Positions 56,516-64,000 of a stretch of 64,000 nt of DNA are shown piece by piece (within the stretch, counting starts at the first letter, position 1; the number at the start of each line of letters is the position of its first letter). Made by a program: the position numbers and the translations under genes. The stretch is taken from positions 186,001 to 250,000 of the forward strand of contig NZ_WQCA01000001.1 of NCBI RefSeq assembly GCF_013032445.1. Reading direction: 5' to 3'. Below the pieces are notes generated by a model. That model was not told the DNA's origin and ran no database searches. It worked only from the letters and a program-made list of their open reading frames with translations. The stretch comes from Ruegeria arenilitoris. Lineage in GTDB: Bacteria > Pseudomonadota > Alphaproteobacteria > Rhodobacterales > Rhodobacteraceae.

Positions 56516-57160
56516 ATGTCAAACGAAGATCCTTTCTCGCAATACTCGGACATTGTGACTTCGGCTGAGGAGTTAGAGGGCATCACCGGTGCCCCCCTCC
56601 CCCAGATCATCGCCAAGGAACTGACTGGGCTGGACCAGATGTGCCGAGACTTCATCGCGGCCTCGCCGTTTTGCCTGATTGCATCTGCGAATCCGGGCGG
56701 GCATTTGGATATTTCCCCGCGGGGCGACCCCGCAGGTTTTGTTCAGGTGATTTCGGATACGCTGATGGCAATTCCTGACCGCCCCGGCAACAAGCGGGTG
56801 GACACGTTTCATAATGTTCTTCTAGACCCGCGCGTCAGCCTGATCTTCTTCGTCCCCGGCAAAATGGAAACACTGCGCATTCGCGGCGCTGCCCGAATCT
56901 GCGCCGATCCTGAGTTGCTGAACGGAATGGTGGCGAATGACCACGCGCCCAAGCTGGCTCTGCTGATCCATGTAGAAACCGTGTTTGCCCATTGCCCCAA
57001 ATGCGTCATCCGTTCGAACCTGTGGCAGCCGGAAAAATGGCCGGACTCGTCGAACCTGCCGAACATGAACGCGATGATGGTCAAACACGCAAAAATCAAC
57101 AAAACTCCTGACGAATGGTTCGAAACCCTAAAAAGCACCGGCGAGTTGGACTTGTATTAA
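56516..57160 (+). CDS. Pyridoxamine-phosphate-oxidase-like flavoprotein (MSMEG_1061 type)
   Basis: 214 residues from the ATG at 56516 (AGGAGAG upstream). It has the split-barrel FMN-binding fold: FCLIASANPGGHLDISPRGDP, IPDRPGNKRVDTFHNVL, VSLIFFVPGKMETLRIRG. The C-terminus contains CPKCVIRSNLW. Members reduce small molecules with FMN or F420; the substrate is unknown. Confidence 0.88.
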   Translation: MSNEDPFSQYSDIVTSAEELEGITGAPLPQIIAKELTGLDQMCRDFIAASPFCLIASANPGGHLDISPRGDPAGFVQVISDTLMAIPDRPGNKRVDTFHNVLLDPRVSLIFFVPGKMETLRIRGAARICADPELLNGMVANDHAPKLALLIHVETVFAHCPKCVIRSNLWQPEKWPDSSNLPNMNAMMVKHAKINKTPDEWFETLKSTGELDLY

Positions 57161-57224
57161 ACCCTTTGAGTATTGCGAATTGCCGCTTACGCTTAATCTC
57201 AGCTTTCTTGACCGGATTTCACTG

Positions 57225-58013
57225 ATGCTTCGATTAACTTTGATTTTTGCCCTGTCACTACCGACGTTTGCCACGGCCGCCCCCTGCGGTAACACCAGCA
57301 GCGGCTTTGAGGCCTGGAAACAAGATTTTGCGAAACAAGCCAAGCGCGCAGGTGTGAAAAAGAGGGGCCTGCAGGCTCTGGCACAAACCCAGTACGCGAC
57401 GCGCACCATTGCCGCAGACCGCAATCAGAAGAGCTTTAAATACTCGCTGGACAAATTCATGCGGGTTCGCGGCGCCGACACCATCGTGGCACAAGGGCGC
57501 AAAAGAAAGGCGCGCAACCCGCAATTCTACGCCGCGCTGGAACGCCAATATGGTGTTCCCAGCGGTGTGCTGATTGCCATCCATGGAATGGAAACCGGAT
57601 TTGGGAATTTCATGGGCGACAGTCAGGTTGTTTCCGCAATCACAACACTGGCGTATGATTGTCGCCGATCAGAGTTCTTCATCCCCCATGCCATAGGTGC
57701 GCTGAAACTGGTCGATCAAGGCAGCATTACGACCGGCACCAAAGGCGCGAAGCACGGCGAATTGGGGCACACTCAGTTCCTTCCCGGCAATGCGTTGGCC
57801 TATGGCGTAGATGCCACCGGCGACGGTCGGGTGGATTTCTACAATATGACCGACGCGCTTGCCTCAACTGCCAATTTCCTGCGTCAGAAAGGGTGGAAAC
57901 CGGGGCGCGGCTATCAACCGGGGCAACCCAATTTCAGGGTGATTCAGGAATGGAATGCGGCCACGGTCTATCAGCAATCCATCGCGATCATGGCCGCCCG
58001 AATCGATGGCTAA
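57225..58013 (+). CDS. Lytic murein transglycosylase (MltB-like)
   Basis: 262 residues from the ATG at 57225: signal peptide (to about FATAAP), then an MltB/SLT_2 domain with the catalytic Glu123 in IHGMETGFGNFMG and family segments GELGHTQFLPGNAL and GDGRVDFYNMTDALAS. Cys21 and Cys176 (approximately; YDCRRSEF) could form a disulfide. No lipobox, so it should be soluble in the periplasm. Confidence 0.92.
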   Translation: MLRLTLIFALSLPTFATAAPCGNTSSGFEAWKQDFAKQAKRAGVKKRGLQALAQTQYATRTIAADRNQKSFKYSLDKFMRVRGADTIVAQGRKRKARNPQFYAALERQYGVPSGVLIAIHGMETGFGNFMGDSQVVSAITTLAYDCRRSEFFIPHAIGALKLVDQGSITTGTKGAKHGELGHTQFLPGNALAYGVDATGDGRVDFYNMTDALASTANFLRQKGWKPGRGYQPGQPNFRVIQEWNAATVYQQSIAIMAARIDG

Positions 58014-58212
58014 TACACGCCACTTTTCAACGATTACCCACCTCAAAACGGCCACATTGTTGCCACAGACGTTTATCGGCCCCTAAAATGCCTAGGTTTC
58101 CAAAGAGTAATCAATCCTTCCGATTTTAGTTTTTTTTCCATTTTCGCCCAAATCTGCCCAAACTCCGTTGTTAACCTGTTTCCCAACAAAGGGTACGACA
58201 AAGGAAAAAGTG

Positions 58213-59127
58213 GTGACTGCGAAGCACAACTATCACGGCGGCCTTCAATTCGACGGTGACACCGGCGGCGCGCTTGAACGCTTTGGAAGCATCGTGGCTA
58301 CGACCCTAGAAGATTACGGACACTTGGTTGAGCGTAAAAGCATACTGGGTGAAACTGATGCCAGCATCGTATCCAGCCAGTATCTGGTTCGCCTTACCCT
58401 CGACACTCAAATTGTCGGCGTTGATGACCGGTTCGAACGACTGGATCGCGCAGCAGGGCTGAAAACGGCACGCAGACCGATCGTGACTCTACCGAAGAAC
58501 AGGTTGACGATCACCGTTTCACCGGTGTCTCCCTTATTGGATGACAGCGAGATCTCTGAACTCATGCTGGTGGTCATCCTATACCGGATGGTCGATATCT
58601 GCGCGACACAACGTGTCGAGTGGCTTTCACCCAATACCGTTCTGACAATGGAACAATTCATGAGCGCGTTTGACACGTTGGCGCCCTCCAAATCACGAAA
58701 CAGAAAACAAATTTTCGAGGCAGTGACAGGCCCGTTCGCAGGGCTGAACGTATCTGGCGAAGAAGTTCTGGATAAGCCGCAAAAAGAGGCGCTGGCACAA
58801 GCAGCCCGGCCAATCCAGCTGTCTGATGAACAGTTGCTTAGCATCGCTTTTCGGACGGAAACCATCGAGCAGTCTAATGATGGGAACAAGGACACGCCCC
58901 CCCTCGACCACGAAAAGCCCAGTGACATCCTTCGACTGACAAGTTGGGGATTGACCGGGGCTGTGGCCAGTGTGTCGGTACCCATCGCGGCCTCTGTGGC
59001 CGCAGTAAACCTGATCAAGGGCGAAGACTTTCGCCTGAACACTCAGGTTTTGGCTTACACTTTGGCAATCTCCGCTCTCAGCACAAGCGGTGCATTCGCT
59101 GGTGTAGCCAATGCGTTGGGCATGTAG
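58213..59127 (+). CDS. Hypothetical protein with two C-terminal membrane segments
   Basis: 304 residues from a GTG (two GTG codons adjoin; AAGGA is about 8 bases before this one). The first about 235 residues are soluble with mixed helix and strand (GGLQFDGDTGGALERFGSIV at the start); residues about 245-268 and 280-303 are hydrophobic, so it is probably tail-anchored. I recognise no domain. It stands alone, with its own terminator. Confidence 0.7.
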   Translation: MTAKHNYHGGLQFDGDTGGALERFGSIVATTLEDYGHLVERKSILGETDASIVSSQYLVRLTLDTQIVGVDDRFERLDRAAGLKTARRPIVTLPKNRLTITVSPVSPLLDDSEISELMLVVILYRMVDICATQRVEWLSPNTVLTMEQFMSAFDTLAPSKSRNRKQIFEAVTGPFAGLNVSGEEVLDKPQKEALAQAARPIQLSDEQLLSIAFRTETIEQSNDGNKDTPPLDHEKPSDILRLTSWGLTGAVASVSVPIAASVAAVNLIKGEDFRLNTQVLAYTLAISALSTSGAFAGVANALGM

Positions 59128-59155
59128 AAAATAAACTAAATACCCTCCATGGAGG

Positions 59156-59177
59156 CCCCGCCGTCAGGCGGGGTTTT
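59156..59177 (+). terminator. Terminator after the tail-anchored hypothetical gene
   Basis: A perfect 7-bp stem (CCCCGCC with GGCGGGG), 4-nt loop and TTTT. It overlaps the last codons of the convergent DUF3445 gene. Confidence 0.8.
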
Positions 59178-59904
59178 CCATTTTTTGCAGGTACTGAGCC
59201 TCCAGCACATAGGTATGGATCGAAAAGACCACCGCTCGTGTTTGCGGCAGGCGCAACAGTGTTTGGCGTTCGCTGCGCAAAAACCGTTCAGCCCCCGGGG
59301 TGCTAACCTCGCGTCTGTCATTGGCGCTGCGAGGTTGGTGCAGTTCGGCGTCCTCGTACCACAATGCGTTGAACCGCCAGAGTGGCCGCCCCGGCTGTAT
59401 CCCATCGAACAGGCGTTGCACCCGGCGGGCGACATTGGCGTCATAACCGGACACCGGGATGTGAATGTCTATCAAAGGTCGCATGAACTTTTCCGACAGG
59501 CACCAACTGGCGGGAAAACACAGAATGGCACCAGTCAGGACGTGTTCGTCCCCGTGCTTTTGCAGGATGCAGAAGTCTTCCTGCACAAGGCGGCACAGCG
59601 TATCCAGCGGACGTGTACGATCGATTTCAACGACCTGCCCGTCCAGACGGGTGACCTGATCGGAACCGTCCGGATAGACGTGTTTCAGGACAAGATCCAA
59701 AAGTTCCTGCGCTGCAGGTTCAGCCTCGGGGTCCATTGCCAGAACGTCCGATCGCCGCTCCTGCAAAAGCGCCTCGCGCCGCTGCATCTGACCGGCAAAC
59801 GCATCATCGCAATGCAGCCAGTCATCCATGCTTGCCGGTTGGATTCCCGGCAAAGGGCGTGGGGTTAGCGGGTCATAAGGGATTGAGGTCTGTAGGATCG
59901 TCAT
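59164..59904 (-). CDS. DUF3445 family protein (heme-dependent oxidative N-demethylase-like)
   Basis: 246 residues matching DUF3445: CRLVQEDFCILQKHGDEHVL, LCFPASWCLSEKFMRPLIDIH, RPLWRFNALWYEDAELHQ and a closing RSERQTLLRLPQTRAVVFSIHTY. Family members bind heme through a PAS-like fold, and a relative is a subunit of dimethylamine monooxygenase. It is divergent from dddP, 123 bp apart, so the two may share control in metabolism of methylated marine solutes; that link is inferred from position only. Confidence 0.85.
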   Translation of the reverse strand: MTILQTSIPYDPLTPRPLPGIQPASMDDWLHCDDAFAGQMQRREALLQERRSDVLAMDPEAEPAAQELLDLVLKHVYPDGSDQVTRLDGQVVEIDRTRPLDTLCRLVQEDFCILQKHGDEHVLTGAILCFPASWCLSEKFMRPLIDIHIPVSGYDANVARRVQRLFDGIQPGRPLWRFNALWYEDAELHQPRSANDRREVSTPGAERFLRSERQTLLRLPQTRAVVFSIHTYVLEAQYLQKMENPA

Positions 59905-60027
59905 GACATCGACCTATCATCTGTGCCTCGGGTTGTCGGTCAAAAAGCGACAGGTATGCGGTCGCAAATCTCCAAGACGTCGCAGAGATGTTTCCTCATG
60001 CTCAATAATCAGGCAGGGAGGCCCACC

Positions 60028-61371
60028 ATGAACCAGCATTACCGCGACAGCCGCAAGATCGACCCGAGCAAGGGTGCAGCCTTGGGTGATGGCACGCCAA
60101 ACGATCTTGATCGGATCGAGATCGGCCCGACGCAACTGGCTTTTGCGGAATGGGAGGCTGCCGGCCTTGCCCTGCCCGATCTGGCGCGGATGCGGGAATT
60201 CCGGTGGAAACGCCTGACCAAAGCGATCGTTGACCGGGGCTATGGCGGGCTTTTGATGTTTGATCCGCTCAACATCCGTTACGCCACCGACAGCACCAAC
60301 ATGCAGCTGTGGAACACCCATAACCCGTTCCGCGCGGTATTGCTGTGCGCCGATGGATACATGGTGATCTGGGACTATAAGAACTCACCCTTCCTGTCGA
60401 AATTCAACCCGCTGGTGCGCGAACAACGATCCGGCGCCGATCTTTTCTACTTCGACCGTGGCGACAAGGTGGATGTGGCGGCGGATGTGTTCTCGAACGA
60501 GGTACGTCTGCTGACCGAAGAACATGGCGGCGGCAACAAACGTCTGGCCGTTGACAAGATCATGCTGCACGGGCTGCGCGCGTTGGAGGCGCAGGGGTTC
60601 GAGATCATGGAGGGTGAAGAGGTCACCGAGAAGACCCGCGCTATCAAGGGTCCGGATGAGATTCTGGCCATGCGCTGCGCCAGCCATGCCTGCGAAACCG
60701 CCGTGGTCAAGATGGAGAAATTTGCCCGCGCCAAAGTGGGCGATGGCAAAACCTCGGAAGATGACATCTGGGCCATTCTACACGCCGAGAACATCCGGCG
60801 CGGCGGTGAATGGATCGAGACCCGCCTGCTGGCCTCGGGTCAGCGCACCAACCCGTGGTTTCAGGAATGCGGGCCACGGATTACGCAGCAAAACGAGATC
60901 ATCGCCTTCGATACTGATCTGATCGGGTCGTATGGCATCTGCATCGACATCTCGCGCACGTGGTGGATCGGGGATCAGAAGCCCCGCCCTGACATGGTCT
61001 ATGCCATGCAGCACGCGCATGAGCACATCATGACCAATATGGAGATGCTGAAACCCGGCGTGATGATCCCCGAACTAACCGCCAATTCACATAAGCTGGA
61101 CGACAAGTTTCAGGCGCAGAAGTACGGCTGCCTGATGCATGGCGTTGGCCTTTGTGATGAATGGCCCCTGGTCGCCTATCCGGACAAGGCCGTGGCGGGC
61201 TCTTACGACTATCCGCTTGAGCCCGGAATGGTTCTGTGTGTCGAAGCCGCCGTCGGAGAAGTTGGCGGCGACTTCTCGATCAAGCTCGAAGATCAGGTTC
61301 TGATCACCGAGGACGGGTATGAGAACCTGACCACTTATCCATTTGACCCGCAGTTGATGGGACAGGTTTAA
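60028..61371 (+). CDS. dddP: Dimethylsulfoniopropionate lyase DddP
   Basis: 447 residues from the ATG at 60028 (GGGAGG upstream). It cleaves DMSP to dimethyl sulfide and acrylate in the cytoplasm. It has the M24 pita-bread fold, with the metal-site residues exactly at the positions known for Roseobacter DddP: Asp295, Asp297, Asp307, His371, Glu406 and Glu421, and the catalytic Asp377 in HGVGLCDEWP. The match continues along the whole length, so this is a true DddP rather than a prolidase. Confidence 0.95.
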   Translation: MNQHYRDSRKIDPSKGAALGDGTPNDLDRIEIGPTQLAFAEWEAAGLALPDLARMREFRWKRLTKAIVDRGYGGLLMFDPLNIRYATDSTNMQLWNTHNPFRAVLLCADGYMVIWDYKNSPFLSKFNPLVREQRSGADLFYFDRGDKVDVAADVFSNEVRLLTEEHGGGNKRLAVDKIMLHGLRALEAQGFEIMEGEEVTEKTRAIKGPDEILAMRCASHACETAVVKMEKFARAKVGDGKTSEDDIWAILHAENIRRGGEWIETRLLASGQRTNPWFQECGPRITQQNEIIAFDTDLIGSYGICIDISRTWWIGDQKPRPDMVYAMQHAHEHIMTNMEMLKPGVMIPELTANSHKLDDKFQAQKYGCLMHGVGLCDEWPLVAYPDKAVAGSYDYPLEPGMVLCVEAAVGEVGGDFSIKLEDQVLITEDGYENLTTYPFDPQLMGQV

Positions 61372-61375
61372 AGCC

Positions 61376-61564
61376 TCAATCCGGCCAGGTCGAACGCCGG
61401 ACGTTGCCGTGCCAATCCTCGGACGGGATGACGGTTTCGGCTGTGGTCGATGCCGCTGGCCAGGTCTGACCCAGCGTGAATCCCAGCACTCCGGTCAGGG
61501 CGATGACGATCAGAAGATCGGGGCGGAAAACAACGCCACGCGGAGCGGATGCGGTATGGGACAT
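61376..61564 (-). CDS. Small single-pass membrane protein
   Basis: 62 residues with one hydrophobic helix (about residues 16-35, PDLLIVIALTGVLGFTLG) and a polar C-terminus with two Trp. No family recognised. A very good ribosome site (AAGGAGG, 6 bases before the ATG) supports it. It ends 4 bp from the convergent dddP stop. Confidence 0.65.
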   Translation of the reverse strand: MSHTASAPRGVVFRPDLLIVIALTGVLGFTLGQTWPAASTTAETVIPSEDWHGNVRRSTWPD

Positions 61565-61799
61565 GTGAGCCTCCTTGGCTTGCTGTGTTTGATAGCTGCA
61601 AAATGGGGGTTTTTCGGCAATTATTAAAACGAATATTTAACAACTGTCACATCACAAACTCTGAACTGTGTAGAAGCCCGTCTGCCTTACCCGCAAGCGC
61701 TCACTCTTCTCACCTTCCCGTGACGCTTCTTACAATGGGGTTGAGGCACCAGCCCTAAGTACACAGTATTGGGTCCATCCCGACACGTTAGGAACTGCC

Positions 61800-63017
61800 A
61801 TGCCCACCGAACGCATTACCTTTGCCGGTCACGACGGCAACCAGTTGGCTGCACGCTTTGATCTGCCGGATGGGCCGGTCCTGGCGACCGCGTTGTTTGC
61901 GCATTGTTTTACCTGCTCCAAGGACATCCCTGCCGCCCGACGCATCGCCGCCCGTTTGGCCGCTATGGGCGTCGCTGTTTTACGCTTTGATTTCACCGGG
62001 CTGGGCCATTCGGGTGGAGAGTTCGCCAACACTACCTTCACCTCGAATGTCGAGGACCTGATCGCCGCGGCGCACTATCTCGCAGGCCGCAACATGGCGC
62101 CGTCCTTGCTGATCGGTCATTCCCTGGGCGGGGCTGCTGTATTGCGTGCCCGGGCTGGTATCCCCAGCGTCAAGGCGGTGGTCACGCTGGGCGCGCCCGC
62201 CGATCCCGGCCATGTCGCCCACCATTTCGAGGGTGCCCTGCCCCAGATCGAACAGGACGGTTCAGCCGAGGTTATGCTGGGTGGTCGCCCCTTCCGCATC
62301 GGCAAGGCCTTTGTCGATGACATTTCAGAATCCGCACTGACCCCGGCGATTGCCGACCTCAAAGCGGCGCTGCTGATCCTGCACGCACCGCGTGATGAAA
62401 CTGTCAGTATCGACAATGCCAGCACTATCTTTTTGGCCGCCAAACACCCCAAGAGCTTTGTTACACTGGACGACGCCGATCACCTGATCACCCGCGCCTC
62501 GGATGCCGAATACGCGGCCGATGTGATTGCGGCATGGGTTACGCGTTATATCCCACTCCGCCCGCCCGCACCGCCGCCCGGCGCACCCGAAGGCGTTGTG
62601 CGCGTGACCGAAGTTGACCCCTCGGGGTTCCTGCAGGACATCCAGTCTGGCCCCCGGCATCACGCTGTGGCGGATGAGCCCGAATCCTATGGCGGTTCCG
62701 ACAAGGGCATGTCGCCTTACGGGTTTGTGTCCTCGGGCCTTGGGGCCTGCACGTCGATGACGATCCGCATGTATGCGCGGCGCAAGCGGTGGCCCTTGAC
62801 AGGTATCACCGTCGATGTCTGCCACAACAAGGTACACGCACAAGATGCCGGACTGGCCGGAGACGGCAAGATCGACGAGTTCCGCCGCAAGATCCGTCTG
62901 GAAGGGCCGTTGGATCAGGAGCAGCGGGCCCGGTTGCTTGAAATCGCAGACAAATGCCCCGTTCACAGAACGCTGGAAGGGTCATCCGTTATTTCGACCA
63001 TACTTATCGACCCTTGA
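61800..63017 (+). CDS. Alpha/beta hydrolase fused to an OsmC domain
   Basis: 405 residues. The first about 255 are an alpha/beta hydrolase with nucleophile Ser108 in GHSLGG, and the acid/His pair expected near LHAPRDETV and DDADHLI. The last about 135 are an OsmC/Ohr-like peroxide-reductase domain with its two cysteines in SSGLGACTSM and DKCPVHRTL. This fusion is seen in many proteobacteria; a role in detoxifying organic peroxides or esters is likely. Confidence 0.92.
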   Translation: MPTERITFAGHDGNQLAARFDLPDGPVLATALFAHCFTCSKDIPAARRIAARLAAMGVAVLRFDFTGLGHSGGEFANTTFTSNVEDLIAAAHYLAGRNMAPSLLIGHSLGGAAVLRARAGIPSVKAVVTLGAPADPGHVAHHFEGALPQIEQDGSAEVMLGGRPFRIGKAFVDDISESALTPAIADLKAALLILHAPRDETVSIDNASTIFLAAKHPKSFVTLDDADHLITRASDAEYAADVIAAWVTRYIPLRPPAPPPGAPEGVVRVTEVDPSGFLQDIQSGPRHHAVADEPESYGGSDKGMSPYGFVSSGLGACTSMTIRMYARRKRWPLTGITVDVCHNKVHAQDAGLAGDGKIDEFRRKIRLEGPLDQEQRARLLEIADKCPVHRTLEGSSVISTILIDP

Positions 63018-63067
63018 TCTGAATACCCGTCATAGAATTGTTGCGCGTGGTTGGTAGCCATGCCGGT

Positions 63068-63877
63068 ATGGACAAACAGATCGTTTGCATAAACTGGGGC
63101 ACGCGCTACGGCGCTCCCTATATCAACTGCCTTTATAGGATGGTATGCGCCAACACGACGCCGCCGTTCAGGTTTTTGGCATTCACTGACAGTTTTGAAG
63201 GCATAGATCCCGGCGTCGAGTGTTTCGACCTACCTGAGATGCCGGGGTTCATGCCTGCCCGTACGATAGGCCAATGGCCCAAATCAAGGTTGTGGGCTTC
63301 GGAACTCGCCGATCTGAAAGGGCCGTTCCTTTTTCTAGACTTGGATGTTGCCATTGCCGGATCGTTGGATTCGTTTTTTGAGTTCGGCAACCCGGACGAT
63401 GTCATCCTTGCGCGCAACGCGGCTAAACCACTTAGCAAGCTGGGACAAACATCAATCTACCGTATGCCAGTCGGCGCTCTTGCACCTCTTCAAAAACTTT
63501 TTGCGATGGACCCGCAGGGTGTCGCTGACAAGTATCGGTTCGAACAGCATTTCGTCACTAAAAATGCGCCGGAAGGAGTGAAATTCTGGCCTTCGGGCTG
63601 GGTCCGTCATTTCCGGATCGAATGTATACCCAAATTTCCGTTGAACTATTTTCTGGATACGCGCCCCCCCAAAAACACGCGCGTTGTTATCTTTGCTGGG
63701 GCACTCAACCCGCCGGACGCAATCAAAGGGCAGTATAACGCGCGAGTCCCACACCTGCCGCCGGGCCAGCACATCAGGCGTGCACTGAAATCAAAAAACA
63801 AACTCCGATCTGTTCGCCAGTTCTTTAGGCCCGCAAACTGGGTAGAGCAACTCTGGGATATGGCAGAGCGCGGCTAA
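63068..63877 (+). CDS. Glycosyltransferase-like protein (GT-A fold)
   Basis: 269 residues from the ATG at 63068. The N-terminal part begins IVCINWGTRYGAPYINCLYR, as in nucleotide-sugar enzymes that read sugar donors, and a DxD metal motif is at Asp91-Leu-Asp93 in FLFLDLDVAI. A late HFRIECIPKFPLNYF segment and a basic C-terminus follow. No signal peptide. The acceptor is unknown. GC content is lower than in the neighbours. Confidence 0.72.
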   Translation: MDKQIVCINWGTRYGAPYINCLYRMVCANTTPPFRFLAFTDSFEGIDPGVECFDLPEMPGFMPARTIGQWPKSRLWASELADLKGPFLFLDLDVAIAGSLDSFFEFGNPDDVILARNAAKPLSKLGQTSIYRMPVGALAPLQKLFAMDPQGVADKYRFEQHFVTKNAPEGVKFWPSGWVRHFRIECIPKFPLNYFLDTRPPKNTRVVIFAGALNPPDAIKGQYNARVPHLPPGQHIRRALKSKNKLRSVRQFFRPANWVEQLWDMAERG

Positions 63878-64000
63878 ACCACGCCCTTACCTTCAATGTC
63901 ACGAAACCCGTCGGCCCGGTTTGGAACGGGAACCCTTTGGACTCATCGACGCCGAGGTGCCGGGCGATGAATGGGCGGTCTGGCCGTAGGTGGGCGCGCC
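63878..64000. other. Right-edge region without a called gene
   Basis: In the last 123 bp I found no frame that can be defended. A minus-strand frame ending at 63874 has an in-frame stop 23 codons in, and a plus-strand frame ends at 63987 with a protein-like end (EPFGLIDAEVPGDEWAVWP) but has no visible start. Confidence 0.5.

Overview
The window looks like a chromosomal segment of a marine alphaproteobacterium of the Roseobacter group (order Rhodobacterales), probably close to Ruegeria. The evidence is a GC-rich backbone, a C4-pathway 5-aminolevulinate synthase (HemA) with an FNR-type site upstream, a pyruvate dehydrogenase whose E1 beta subunit carries its own lipoyl domain, a gene-transfer-agent (GTA) remnant, a LuxR/LuxI pair and the DMSP lyase DddP. 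From memory, the order pdhABC, GTA, fab genes, luxRI, glnBA, dddP resembles Ruegeria pomeroyi; I could not check this by alignment. No rRNA, tRNA, CRISPR array or insertion sequence was seen.

Layout. 0-9 kb: a truncated aminotransferase, a BepA-like M48 protease coupled to a DsbA-family thiol protein, a strange Rieske-like protein, ispG, a RodZ-like protein, hemA and an M20 dipeptidase. 9-22 kb: lpdA (E3), two hypothetical or DUF genes, an MFS transporter, queA, a 1130-residue AsmA-like protein, bcp, a DUF455 ferritin-like protein, an M23 peptidase overlapping a bactofilin, and mtfA. 22-31 kb: aqpZ, two cyclophilins, pgk, an LprI-like protein, an FtsB-like protein, the pdhA-pdhB-(membrane protein)-pdhC operon and cysE. 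31-35 kb: a DksA-like zinc-finger protein and the GTA remnant. 35-44 kb: a DEAD-box helicase with a structured leader, mltG, fabF, a HisA paralogue, a GNAT enzyme, acpP, fabG, fabD. 43-52 kb: a cytochrome b561-YceI fusion and a separate yceI, rpsF-rpsR-rplI, a lytic transglycosylase lipoprotein, luxR-luxI, tig, a porin. 52-64 kb: nnrD/nnrE fusion, glnB-glnA, a PPOX flavoprotein, an MltB-like transglycosylase, a membrane-anchored unknown, a DUF3445 heme protein divergent from dddP, a small membrane protein, a hydrolase-OsmC fusion and a glycosyltransferase-like protein.

How the parts work together. The PDH genes are split: lpdA lies about 16 kb from pdhABC, but both units carry the same kind of perfect palindrome (TAGTTTA, 4 nt, TAAACTA) 25-27 bp before the start codon, which argues for one shared regulator. 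The envelope is heavily represented (M48, DsbA-like, AsmA-like, M23/bactofilin, MltG, two more lytic transglycosylases, FtsB-like). Fatty-acid synthesis (fabD, fabG, acpP, fabF) is mostly on one strand, interrupted by the HisA paralogue and the GNAT gene.

The most unusual items are: (1) a membrane-anchored Rieske-protein paralogue (3064-3639) that keeps the two disulfide cysteines but has lost all four [2Fe-2S] ligands and has no Tat signal; (2) an in-frame fusion of the GTA terminase ATPase to the C-terminal half of the GTA host-specificity protein (32086-34593), which implies that nearly the whole GTA structural cluster was deleted; (3) the shared lpdA/pdhA palindrome; (4) a structured, terminator-bearing leader before the DEAD-box helicase gene.
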